Source: Mixophyes australis
Lineage: Eukaryota; Chordata; Amphibia; Anura; Limnodynastidae
Assembly: GCA_036250195.1 (NCBI GenBank)
Contig: JAVHZZ010000001.1
Coordinates: 377,562,707 to 377,626,706 of the forward strand
Length of the DNA stretch: 64,000 nucleotides
Direction: 5' to 3'
Shown one piece after another: positions 46,483-56,356 of this stretch. The notes beneath the pieces are model-generated. The model made no database searches, had not been told where the DNA came from, and saw nothing but the letters and a program-made list of their open reading frames with translations. The number at the start of each line of letters is the position of its first letter. Position 1 is the first letter of the stretch. Made by a program: the position numbers and the translations under genes.

Positions 46483-47440
46483 CTCTTAGTGAAGCAGATG
46501 ACACACAGAGTAGCCTGCCTCAGAAATATGTGACGTACTTGGGTACATGCTGCTGCTCTTCCTGCTGGTGAAGGCGAATCACCAACCCAGTGGGCTGTCA
46601 CAGTCATATAATTTTTAGTTTGCCCAGTTCCGCTTGTCCACATATCTGTGGTTAAGTGTACAGTGGGTAGAATGGCATTTTGTAGCCCAATTATTAGATT
46701 TTTACGAACCTTCTGGTAAAGGTGAGGAGCTTTTCTAGTAAAATGGTGTTGTGATGGAATCTGGTAACGGGGACAGAAGACCTCAAGTAACTGTCAAAAA
46801 CCAGCTGCTTTAATAGTGGATATTGGACACAGATCTAATGCTAGCATGGTTGCCATGGCGGCTGCGCTTTGCAACTTGGTGACAGCTTTCATACTTGCTT
46901 CCTATTGCAAAGGATTGTTTAACAGTCAATTGTTGTAAACTACTAGTAGTCTTCTTCTTGGTCTGCTTCTGGGATGAAGATTCACCCCCAGCAGCAGCAG
47001 TGGGCACTAACGCTAAGGAATTTTTCTGAGGAATCCTGGATGGGGGAGGAGTCATCTCGCCTTAGAAACTTGGATGCAGGACTAACTCCGATCACTTGTG
47101 AGGATATTGATGATGAAGGCGTTGGAGGTGTAGATTGCAGGAGCTGGGATCTAGATGAGAGAAGGGAGGAAGCTAATGATGGACTGCTTGTTGTTATTTT
47201 TTAGCATAAGTTTCTGATTTTCACAAAAGCTTTCCATGAACTCACTTCAAATGCCGTAACATGTATGAGGATCCTAAATGGTTAAGGTCCCTACCTCTAC
47301 TGACTGTGGCTATACAATGCTATAAATGGCAACAAAAATAATTCCACACATAGGTGGATTTTTTGGTCTTATGCCCAGGCGTAACAATAGCCTTCTTCTT
47401 ATCACTGACAAGAACTGCTGCAGTCTTTGTTTGAAAGTGT
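46483..47440 (-). pseudogene. hAT transposase pseudogene, N-terminal part (copy C)
   Basis: On the minus strand it begins near 47440 with DKKKAIVTPGHKTKK, a BED-like STYVWNYFC tract missing one cysteine pair, and DLNHLGSSYMLRHLK. A serine/lysine-rich linker SSSQKQTKKKTTSSLQQLTV (about 46955) and KQSFAIGSKYE follow. The conserved block MWTSGTGQTKNYMTVTAHWV runs from 46643. The frame ends at FTKRHI against the (ATA)n tail of the nested L2. There are several stops and frameshifts. Its continuation is at 40936 downward. Confidence 0.85.
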
Positions 47441-47709
47441 ATTAAAATAATATTGTGACCTGTGAGATGGTCAACATTGACTGCAAATGACTTCAAATTA
47501 GTCTTTTTGAGGTTAATAATAATGTAGGGGGGAAAAAAAGCAAAATTATGTGATTTTAGAAAAAAAATAGGTATTTTAGAAAAAAATATGGATCCAAGAC
47601 CAAAACCAAAACACGTAAGGGCGGTTTTGCCAAAACCAAAACACGAAGTTAATCCAGATCCAAAACCAAAATCAGTACACGGGGGTCAGTGAACATCTCT
47701 ACTATATAT

Positions 47710-48331
47710 ACAGATACGTACCTTTATACTTTTATAAGAGTTAATACATTTCTTTCTTTACAAGTAAAGAAACTCCCCTTAGTTTGCATTTGTATTTTTG
47801 AAGCAGAATATACTTCATCACTATAGTTTGAGAAAATGGAAAATGCAGTGTTTACTCTGGAAACTGACCAGATGCCTCTGACCACAAGATTCCTAAAAAA
47901 ATTTAAAATTACTTCAGTTCAGACACAGCTTGCTCCTTTTGTCGGCCTAGCAGCAGTGCATTGTTGAGAGCAGGCCCAGAATTCATTAGACAAAGGATTT
48001 ATATACAGTACTTTTGCCTAGTGGTTTCTTTTATAGATAATATGAGCTGGAAACAAGGTATATATTGTCCAAGACAACTACTTCACTGGGATCTCTGCAT
48101 TTTTTGCTGGCTTGTTGCTTTTATTAAACAATATAATATTAAAAATAAGTTATTTTAATGCCTACAAGATTTTCTGCTAAAATTAAATGTTGCATTTCAC
48201 ACTACAAAACACCTTTAGTGGATTATATAACACATTGAAAGATTCTGTGGACTTTAGTCTGAATGTTTTCATAGATTTCCTAAAATCCTGTAACTAGGCA
48301 ACCTAAATATGATCAAAATTAAGACCCCATA
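47710..48331. other. no gene seen; AT-rich unclassified sequence
   Basis: No recognised motif. Short open frames only. Confidence 0.45.
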
Positions 48332-48485
48332 GATAAGCTTGCGAGCAGTGCCCTCTTTTCTCTCTATCTGCTGTATTCCCCAATATTGTTTTATTACTGT
48401 TTGTTCCTAATTGTAAAGCGCTACAAAATTTGCTGTCACTATATAAATAAATGTTGATGACGATGATGATGATGATGGTGATGAA
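48332..48485 (+). mobile_element. L2-like LINE 3' end fragment
   Basis: It runs from 'taagcttgcgagcagtgccc' through 'ctaattgtaaagcgctacaa' and 'actatataaataaatgttga' to a GATGAT tail. It retains only the 3' untranslated region. Confidence 0.82.
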
Positions 48486-49679
48486 GAGTTCATAAAATTT
48501 CCATTTTACTGGTTACTGTAGATGGACTGTATTGAGTGTGGTTTAGTAAGATGAATGACAACATTTTTACAACTTTATTCAGAATTTAGGTATATTTGTG
48601 AAATACCGAAAGATTTAATATTGTCCAGCTGTAATGAGTTCCCAGTGTCCACTACTGTTTTGTATATCTGGATCTGAATTTGCGGTATCCTTGTTTTGAA
48701 GGAGTGGTTTCTAAAAATTGCTGCTATTTTTTTTTTTGGGCGGTTCTCTATTCGCCAGATTTACTAAAGTGAAAATCACTGCAAAACAGTTTTTTCAATG
48801 TAAAAAATACAGTGCTAAATTTCTGAAAGCTCACTTTGTAAAGCCACCATAAAGAGAGCCAAAAATCCAGCTGGAAAATAAGGTGGTTGAGAGAGGCGGC
48901 ATGCGATCTGAGCTATCTTGCCTCCTAATAGTAAATAAATAAAATGTAAAAAAAAAAAGTTAGAGCACCTAGAGATGCTTGACCCAATCTTAGGTACCAC
49001 TCCTAGTACCCATGGCCGGAGGGTACCAAGGAAGTAAAACAAATATTGTGCCACTATTTATTAGTAAATACTAGTGCCCCCTATAAAGTAAAATAATTAA
49101 TAGTGTCCTCTTATATAGTATAATAAATAGTTTAACAAATAATAGTGTCCCCTTACATAGTGTAACAAATAATAGTGCCCTCTTTGTATTTAATAATATA
49201 CAACTAATGTGGACACTTTTAAAAAATAATTTCCCCCATATTTTTTCTATAGAGCAGTGAAATAAAAAAATAATAATAACTAAATACTTATGTACCATCT
49301 TTATATTTTCTTGATTCAACCTAATCCATTGGGAGAAAAAAATCCCAAGTGACGAAGCCGACATCTCCTGAAGAGAAACAAGTTAATGAGTCTAGTAATC
49401 CCACCTACTTAATACCCAGTCAAGAGCTTACTTCTTTAATCTGTGCAATATGAAAGAACACTTTTGAATGGCTGACTGTATATTAAGTAGTTCAGAGGTA
49501 CCCAGGTACTAGTCGGCTAGGGGTAGCACGAGGGCCCCAGTGCTGTTTAGCATCAGGCCCAGCATCTCTAGGTGTGGGGCCTGAATGTTTGTTTGAGGCC
49601 CTCCCTAGAGGACAAGGCCAGATGCTGAGAAACATGGTGCTTTTACTGAATAGATGGTTCTTTCCTAACATTCATTGGA
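48486..49679. other. no gene seen; short degenerate repeats at 49060-49190
   Basis: 'aatagtgtcc/aatagtgccc' with 'atagtgtaacaaat' recurs three to four times between 49068 and 49190, a small degenerate array with a spacing of about 40 bp. Nothing coding was recognised elsewhere. Confidence 0.5.
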
Positions 49680-49735
49680 ATTGATCCCATGAACCCAGCG
49701 CTGTAAGGCAGCAATACTAAACACTGTGTCATCAA
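49680..49735 (-). mobile_element. V-SINE head fragment
   Basis: 'catgaacccagcgctgtaag' and 'gcagcaatactaaacactgt' are the inverted tRNA-like head of the SINE family. The central domain and tail are absent. Confidence 0.55.
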
Positions 49736-50747
49736 TTTCTGCAGTACAATGTAAAGTTCTGGGGGCATCCAAGTACCTGAGGGTAATGTTAGCTGTCCCA
49801 AGAGCATGCTAAGTTCAGGAGCTCTGTTGTCCAGTAATGGTTTGGGTGAAAGCTCTTTCCCCTTCCCCATTCTTGTGTTATTTCTGCTTTAGCCCTGTCT
49901 AATATAATTTGTGTTGTGTTTGTGCCCCATTTATGTCTTTATTTAACTTTTGGTATTGACCAGTGCATGAATGACACCCCTTTCTGCTTTTCTAATATCT
50001 TGCTTTGACTCCTTCTTTACTTTGGCTATTGTGTCAGTCTTGTTATGTGCATAAGTCATAATCCCATTTTTAAATTATCTTCCAACCTGTCCATTTATGA
50101 TAATTCCTGTCCTGGGATTCTATTCTCCATCAGTTACAATATCATGAAACATAGTGGAATGTTTGCTTGTATCTTCAACAATAACTTTTAAAGGAGTATT
50201 AGCAAGGCATGAAATTAAGAGAGCTAAAATACATATTTTACAGTGGCTATTGCTTCAGTTCTGAGAAGTTTTTCTCACTGCTCTTGATCATTAGTACAGT
50301 CACTTAGGGTAACAGAGAACCTTTGGCTGGATGGGAAATTGTTGCTGCCCCTGCATAAAGCAAACATTTAACTGCACATCTTGGGTACCAAAAAGGTCAA
50401 GATCTTATGGCTCTACTCTGCATTGACTTACTGACTATTAAACTTAATGAACAGTAACATCCTGATGGTAACAGACCATTACTCAGATATGCAACGCTTT
50501 CCGACTGAAAACCAAAAGGCTATCATAGTTGCTAAAGTTATCGGGGAATAATACTGTATTCACTATGACTTGATCAAAAAATATCACTATTTTTGAGAAA
50601 GAACACCAGGCCTTTTTATTAAAAACCACAAGGTGCTCCATAACTAGCAGGATTCAACGGCAGAAGATATTTTCAGCTCTTTTATGTATGAAACGAAGGC
50701 CCATTGCAGCCAGAATGTTGACACAGTAGTGCATTTAAGCTATACCC
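49736..50747. other. no gene seen; unclassified sequence
   Basis: No recognised motif or array. Confidence 0.45.
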
Positions 50748-50755
50748 CCTGTGAC

Positions 50756-51036
50756 CAGGGCCATCTTTTCCATTGGGCACGATGGGCAGCTGCCCGGGGG
50801 CCCCACGGGCAAGGGGGCCCCATAGGCACGGCTCTTAAGAATAAATAATTCTGCAAAAGAAAAAAACCTGCAAAAAAAAAATACAAGGGTCACTGAGCAA
50901 GTACATCTATCTATCTCTATATATCTATATCTATATCTGTATCTGTATACATCTATTATCTATATCTATATCTATATCTAGGGGCCCCGGTGCACTGCTT
51001 TGCCCGGGGGCCCATAATGTTGTTAAGATGGCCCTG
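50756..51036. mobile_element. hAT MITE (CAGGGCCATCTT family) with a TATCTA-rich core
   Basis: The ends are CAGGGCCATCTTTTC and, inverted, GTTAAGATGGCCCTG. Flanking CCTGTGAC is exact on both sides (50748-50755 and 51037-51044), an 8-bp hAT duplication. Next to the ends, 'tgcccgggggcccc' appears inverted. The centre has expanded into a TATCTA/TATCTG microsatellite (about 50907-50981). Confidence 0.93.
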
Positions 51037-51165
51037 CCTGTGACAATATGCATTAAAATGCCTCTAGAGGGGAGATAAGTGTAAATGCTGAGTTCTCCTG
51101 TACCTGTGAGTTTGAGGTTCAAAGGAACTGAAATAAGTATATTTTTATTTCCAGTATTGTCTATT

Positions 51166-51238
51166 AATGCTTGTTCCCAATTGTAAAGCGCTACGGAATT
51201 TGCTGGCACTATATAAATAAATGTTGATGATGATGATT
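51166..51238 (+). mobile_element. L2-like LINE 3' tail fragment
   Basis: 'ttgttcccaattgtaaagcg', 'cactatataaataaatgttg' and GATGAT units. It lies 122 bp from the end of the hAT MITE. 5'-truncated to about 70 bp. Confidence 0.78.
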
Positions 51239-51239
51239 T

Positions 51240-52760
51240 TGAAAGAGCCTAACTAAGACCCCGTTGAGCCCCATAAGGAAACTGGTTTGGGCCACCATCC
51301 ACTCCTCAACTTGTCAAATATATCCACACAACGAAATAGGTTTCAGTAATCCAGGCTTCTCGGTGTCCACAGGTCCTTGGGCAAGATTACACTCAACTTC
51401 CATACAACGGAGGGCAACGTACCAGAGTTGGTTGTATACCCACACATGATAGTCTTTCCATTGCTTTTATGGGTTCACCAGTCGGCTGTTTCACACCAAA
51501 GCTAATGTGATTCAACATGGAAAGGCAACACCTGGTATAATCAGCAAAGCTGTTTCCCAAGGCCTGTCTGCTGTGAACATTTATTCGCTAACTTGAATAA
51601 GTCATCTGGAGATATGAAACAGAGGTTAACATTGGTGACTTACAGTGGTGTTTTAATACTGTATATATATTTTAAAAAATTTTGAATGAGTGTTTAAGGG
51701 TAATCCGCCCAAATTCGGCCTTTTTGTTATTTTGTCTTCCATATACTCTTGAGGAAGAATCTAGAGGGAGGAGAAGAAGCAAGAAAGATGATGTATTGAG
51801 GCTGAATTTCATCTTGTTAGATGTAAGCACATTACCATTGGGGACCAAGGAGATCTACCATTTTCTAATAACCACTGGCTGCATACATTGAGAATGTGGT
51901 ATTGTTCACAAGGTAGAAGCATCAATACTTATTAGACTTACTTAAAGACCTCCGTAGAAATCAGGGAATGTCTGACCAGAATAATTTAACTAATAGATAG
52001 GGATTAAATGTATACATTAATTGTTTCAATTGCACATACAAAGTGCCTTTTCAAATGATTTTATTCACGTCTACAAATTTCATTAATTTAAAGAAGCGCA
52101 CCTTCTTTTTTTTCAATAATTTCTAGTTTAGTTTTTGGGAGTTGACTACTCCCTCCAGGTGCTGCATGTTGTAGAACATGGAGGTTCAGGGTAGGTTCCA
52201 AATATGACGCCCTGAATATATATTTGTTTCACATGCTCTGAACTCATCTTCAGGAGATGCCTTGACGTTGGTAGGTGAGTTTATCCAACTATAGCTATCT
52301 TTGCACAACATTTTCCTATTTATGTCTATGCTGACACATAGTGATATATATATTGTTTGCTTTAGAGAGCTGGACAACATTTGTCTTTTGTTCTTACATA
52401 CACATTGGTCTTAATTGTCCTGGCTGCCTTTTTGAATGATTTTATTCACATATTTCCTAAATTTAAAGTAGTGAACCTTCTTCTTTTTCACTAATCTGTA
52501 ATGTTCAAAGTTTAATAAGAAAAGCAAGTGGTGAGAAAACCAAGAACCAAGAGCCCTAAAAATCAAAGAAACATAAGACTTAGGTGAATTAAGGGTCAGA
52601 GTCCTCTAATGCCAGAAACTGCTGGTACTAATAACAGTAGTTGGGATGATTGTGAGCTAGATTACGGTTTCTTTCCCTACTAGCAACAAAAACACTTAAG
52701 AAACATTCCTGAATGTAATAACTATTTCATTGACAGTTAAAATTCCTGATTTTGACCCAA
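51240..52760. other. no gene seen; unclassified sequence
   Basis: A possible pair of related segments ('gattttattcacgtctacaaat' region near 52058 and the 'gattttattcacatatttcc' region near 52438, each followed by a 'gaaccttcttct'-like tract) suggests an old local duplication. No coding motif. Confidence 0.45.
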
Positions 52761-52761
52761 A

Positions 52762-52954
52762 GAGGTAAATGTATCAATCTGCGAGCTTACGGTGGGTTTG
52801 AAAACTGGATGTTGCCTATAGCAACCAATCAGATTCTAGTTATCATTTAGTTATTACATTCTACAATAAGATAGCTAGAATCTGATTGGTTGCTATAGTC
52901 AACATCTCCACTTTTCAAACGCTCCAGAAACTCGCTGCTTGATAAATTTACCCC
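52762..52954. mobile_element. palindromic MITE carrying X-box-like and CCAAT motifs
   Basis: The two halves are inverted copies: outer 'gaggtaaatgtatcaa' and 'ttgataaatttacccc'-like ends, inner 'agcaaccaatcagattctag' and 'ctagaatctgattggttgct'. The flanks share AAA. The left arm contains GTTGCCTATAGCAAC (52811-52825), which fits the RFX X-box pattern, overlapping a CCAAT box. The right arm has a decayed copy (52889-52903). The superfamily is probably Harbinger. Confidence 0.8.
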
Positions 52955-53950
52955 AAAGTGGCTTACATGTCTGAAGAATTGGTGAATACTGATATTTAAT
53001 TATTACATTTAATATTATACAGCATCAGTAGCAGTTCTTTTCCACAGGACTCAACATTAGAGACATTTAATTGAATAGAGTTTTTAACGCAATGCTTTGA
53101 CAATGTTGATACAGTCAGTGTTTCAAACACAGAACTGAGAAGATTATTTATTTTAAACTCCTGAGTAAAGAGTGCATAATCACCATTAGCAGGGGTGACT
53201 ACCACAGTTCTACCAGTTGAACAATAAAATAAATGAAAATATTAACTGGAGTTATGCTTATATCCAGAGAAAGAGCAGGAGCATGTCTTGGAAAGAAGAA
53301 TGGAAGGGAGGGAACCTCTGTGGGATCAAGAGGTTTTTATGTGATAAGAGACAAACTAAAAGAAACTTTGCTCTGATTAAATATTTAAGTGATCCAACAC
53401 ACCAAAACCTGATAACCTGATAAATAGTTAATTACTAAATATTGACTTAACTGCAATTAGTGCCTTGTAGGTTGTTAATTACTGACTAAAGTGGCTATTC
53501 AAAATCTTGGAAGAATAGTGCCATAAAAATAGTACATACCAGTCTGCAGCAACATATTATTAAATACTGAGATCTCTGCTTTCCTCTGAAAAGTGTGTGG
53601 AGAAAATTGGGTAATATGGTGTTGGTGACTCAAAGGATCTAGTGACATACCTGGTAACACGGCTTATTTCTTTTCACTAATTAAATATCTATTTTTCTAG
53701 TTTTGATAGGCGTTCATATTAACTGTTTATTTGTGTATTTGTGAATTAATAATTGGAGATGCATAGAGGAAATAACTGATTTATTAATTGATTGATAATT
53801 GCAATATTCACTTTTCTTAAGAATTGTATTGATTATATTTTGCTGCATCTGAGTAAAAGTTTGGGGAATCTCCAAGGCGTTTGCAGAAGATATCTGCAAC
53901 TACGCATAAGTAACATTCTATGGTGGTGGGCTAAATTATAGCAACCCCAT
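52955..53950. other. no gene seen; AT-rich unique-looking sequence
   Basis: No motif recognised. Short open frames without domain signature. Confidence 0.5.
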
Positions 53951-53951
53951 A

Positions 53952-54175
53952 CAGGGGTGCCGAGAGGGAAGGGGGAGCAGGTACAAATAACCGGGACCCG
54001 GACCTGCCTGGGGGGCCCCGCTGCCAGATGAAATTACAGTTGCAATCTCCACTCATTTTTACTTGCACCTTTATGGGATGCAAGGAAATTTCAGCAGAGA
54101 TTTCTGCAAAATCTCCGGCGCAAAGTGCCTCGCGGATGTTCCGGAGATACTTTGCGGCTGATTGAATTCCTCCCA
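53952..54175. mobile_element. two abutting partial MITE-like segments
   Basis: The left segment starts CAGGGGTGCCGAGAGGG, a hAT-style end, but the matching right end is missing. The right segment ends 'ggctgattgaattcctccc', like the end of another MITE. The interior has the inverted pair 'aaatttcagcagagatttctgc'. Tentative. Confidence 0.45.
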
Positions 54176-54987
54176 TAATGTCATGTGTAAAAAGGCGCAG
54201 CCACAGCCCATGTTGGCCATGCCCCACCACTATGTGGCCACACCCCCTTTGATGGCAGCACACATCTCATCTCTTCTACTGCTCTGTGTGCAGAGTGGGG
54301 TGGGTGGGAGTAGAACGTTACTGTACCGAGGGTCCAAATTCCTCTTAGCGGCTCTGACCCCATATGAAATGATTTGCACATAATTGCAGGTTGGACAGAT
54401 ACATGACAGTTCAACAATGATAAATGTAAGGTATTGTGCCAATAGTAGGTTACGGTAACCATTATGCTATTTATTCATTGGATGCAATTCGGAAAATCAG
54501 ACATGGAATAAGATTTAAGAATGCTAGTAGACATTACCAAAAAAGGGACATTGCCAGCGGAAAATCTTAAATCGTAGTATTGTCCCTAGTAATTAGGGAG
54601 AGTTCACAACTACTTTATGGAATGGAAAATGTAAATCCAGTACAACAATATATAAACTTGGTGTTGGGTGTAAAACAGATGGATGACATTTCCCATCTGA
54701 AATCCCTCCACACTAATAGTTAACTAGTCATTTCACATTCATTAAAAAAAAAAAAAAGTTCTATTTTGTTATTGCTATAACTGAAAGCAAAAAGATTTGA
54801 TTTCTTTTTGTTTGCTTCATATGTTTCTATTTACTTGTGTTACAAATTGGAGTAATTAAAAATAGCTGCATCCAAATGACAAAAGATGTTTATTAGAAAT
54901 GTGAAACCCATTTAGAGAATTTTGATCTACAGTTTAAAAGTACATAGTTTCCGATAAAAAAAAAAGTCTGACAATATCAATTGGTGT
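54176..54987. other. no gene seen; unclassified, AT-rich at its right side
   Basis: No coding motif. 54780-54960 is AT-rich with several TAATTA/ATTAAA words. Confidence 0.4.
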
Positions 54988-54991
54988 TTAA

Positions 54992-55272
54992 AGCTGTAAT
55001 ACCACATGGAACTAATTAGCTCCTCACCTTCCGCAGAGCAACAGGATCTGTTCAATGCAGCCATTTTTCCCAGAGCTTTGTGTTCAATTCACAGCCCTGG
55101 TCTAAAGCTGGGGCTTAGTGATGCTGTAGGTTGGGAGGGGTGGCCTCGAGGACCAATCAGAGGTCTCACAGACATTGCACCTTCTAATTGGTCCTTCCAT
55201 TCAAACTCCCTTACACAACCATTTTAAAGTGGTGAACAAAAATATTCACCACCAAAGACTGGTAATGCAGCT
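54992..55272. mobile_element. MITE with TTAA target duplication
   Basis: The ends are AGCTGTAATACC and, inverted, GGTAATGCAGCT. TTAA flanks both sides (54988-54991 and 55273-55276). A TTAA duplication is typical of piggyBac and Kolobok elements. The interior contains 'ggaccaatcagagg' and 'ctaattggtcc', an inverted CCAAT pair. No coding capacity. Confidence 0.72.
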
Positions 55273-55276
55273 TTAA

Positions 55277-55632
55277 GTTCGGTTTATTTGTGCACAGTTT
55301 CTAGTATCTTAAAGCTAATTATATATTTATCTATGAAACAAATTGCTTCAGTACTACGAATTATATGGATGGAGTTCTATGATCGTATAAATGTATAAGA
55401 AAAGGTTAGGCATGCAATGGAGATTACTTACAATATCCATAATAATTTACAGTAGGAGGTATTTCCTATGATAAAGTCTTACTAACTTACACTGAGCTTA
55501 TGACGTGGTCAATGTGGAAATTTAGAAGTAGCGGCATGGGAAATATAAGTGAGTGGATTTTGAATAGTTTTACAATGAAGGCAGTAGGCAAAGTGACGGT
55601 ATAGCATACCACTGTATACCAGTCTACTTTGA

Positions 55633-55636
<4 letters not shown>
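55277..55636. other. no gene seen; AT-rich
   Basis: No recognised motif in this stretch. Confidence 0.45.

Positions 55637-55702
<66 letters not shown>
55637..55702. repeat. (TATC)n followed by (TA)n microsatellite
   Basis: About seven TATC units, then about 17 TA units running up to the Helitron 5' end. The TA tract resumes after the Helitron at 56323. Confidence 0.95.
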
Positions 55703-55705
<3 letters not shown>

Positions 55706-56320
55706 ATAATATAAATGCTTAGTGGCGTGTGTTAGTCTGTCTGTGTGTGTGTGGAAAAAATAAAACCAAGCTGCAGCGTCACCTGCTGGGCGGAGTTATA
55801 CACTGACCTACTAAATTCTTAGTGTGTGTGGAAAAAAAAATTCAGAAAGGGCTGAAATTTGGTATACTAAGATGTTTATAATTTGTTAATTTAATTTGTT
55901 AATTGTTAAAAGTGTTTATAAAGATTTAAAATATATATATATATATATATTTCTTGAAGGAGAAGTGACAGTTGGGAGTGGTTGGTGGTTGCCGGGGGTG
56001 ACAGTTGGGAGTGGTTGGTGGTTGCCGGGGGTGACAGAGCGAGAGGAGTGTGATACTCAGGACCGCTGAGAGAGATCCCTGTGTCTGGATAGACATCTGG
56101 ATAGATGTGGCGATGAAAATGAAGGATGAGGCGATGGAGAAGAATGATGAGGTGGTGACATGTGGACAAAACCACGTTAAAAAAGGGCGCTTACGTCGGG
56201 AAGTAACGCTCTTCCCCTGAGGAGGCCTGGGCTATGGCTCAAATACATGACAAGAACCTTTTTAACACCTTAAGTAGCTTGATTTGACTAGAATGCATGA
56301 GTATCATGCACGGGTTAACT

Positions 56321-56322
<2 letters not shown>
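55703..56322 (+). mobile_element. non-autonomous Helitron
   Basis: The 5' end is TCTATAATATAAATGCTTAG. Near the 3' end a perfect 7-bp hairpin (TGCATGA gta TCATGCA, 56294-56310) is followed 12 bp later by the terminal CTTG, one base off the canonical CTRR. The flanks are A and T, the usual Helitron target. There are no terminal inverted repeats and no target duplication, as expected for rolling-circle elements. No Rep/helicase gene: 620 bp only. It includes a 33-bp tandem duplication (about 55967-56032) and an internal (AT)n at 55930-55951. Confidence 0.85.

Positions 56323-56352
<30 letters not shown>
56323..56352. repeat. (TA)n tract between Helitron and Tc1 element
   Basis: About 15 TA units, probably the other half of the microsatellite at 55669-55702, split by the Helitron. 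Confidence 0.85.

Positions 56353-56356
<4 letters not shown>

Larger units (their letters stand above)
39673..47701 (-). mobile_element. hAT element copy C, split by nested insertions
   Basis: The outer ends are TAGAGATG (39673) with CTCGG-type subterminal sequence and CATCTCTA (47701) with TTTTGG-type sequence. The flanking 8 bp CTATATAT is exact on both sides (39665-39672 and 47702-47709). The transposase runs on the minus strand in two pieces (46483-47440 and 40430-40936). Between them, at a point equivalent to about 4362 of copy A, lies an inserted L2 LINE (40937-46482). The element's own length is about 2.5 kb. As in copy A, the TTTTGG module lies at the transposase 5' side. Confidence 0.9.
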
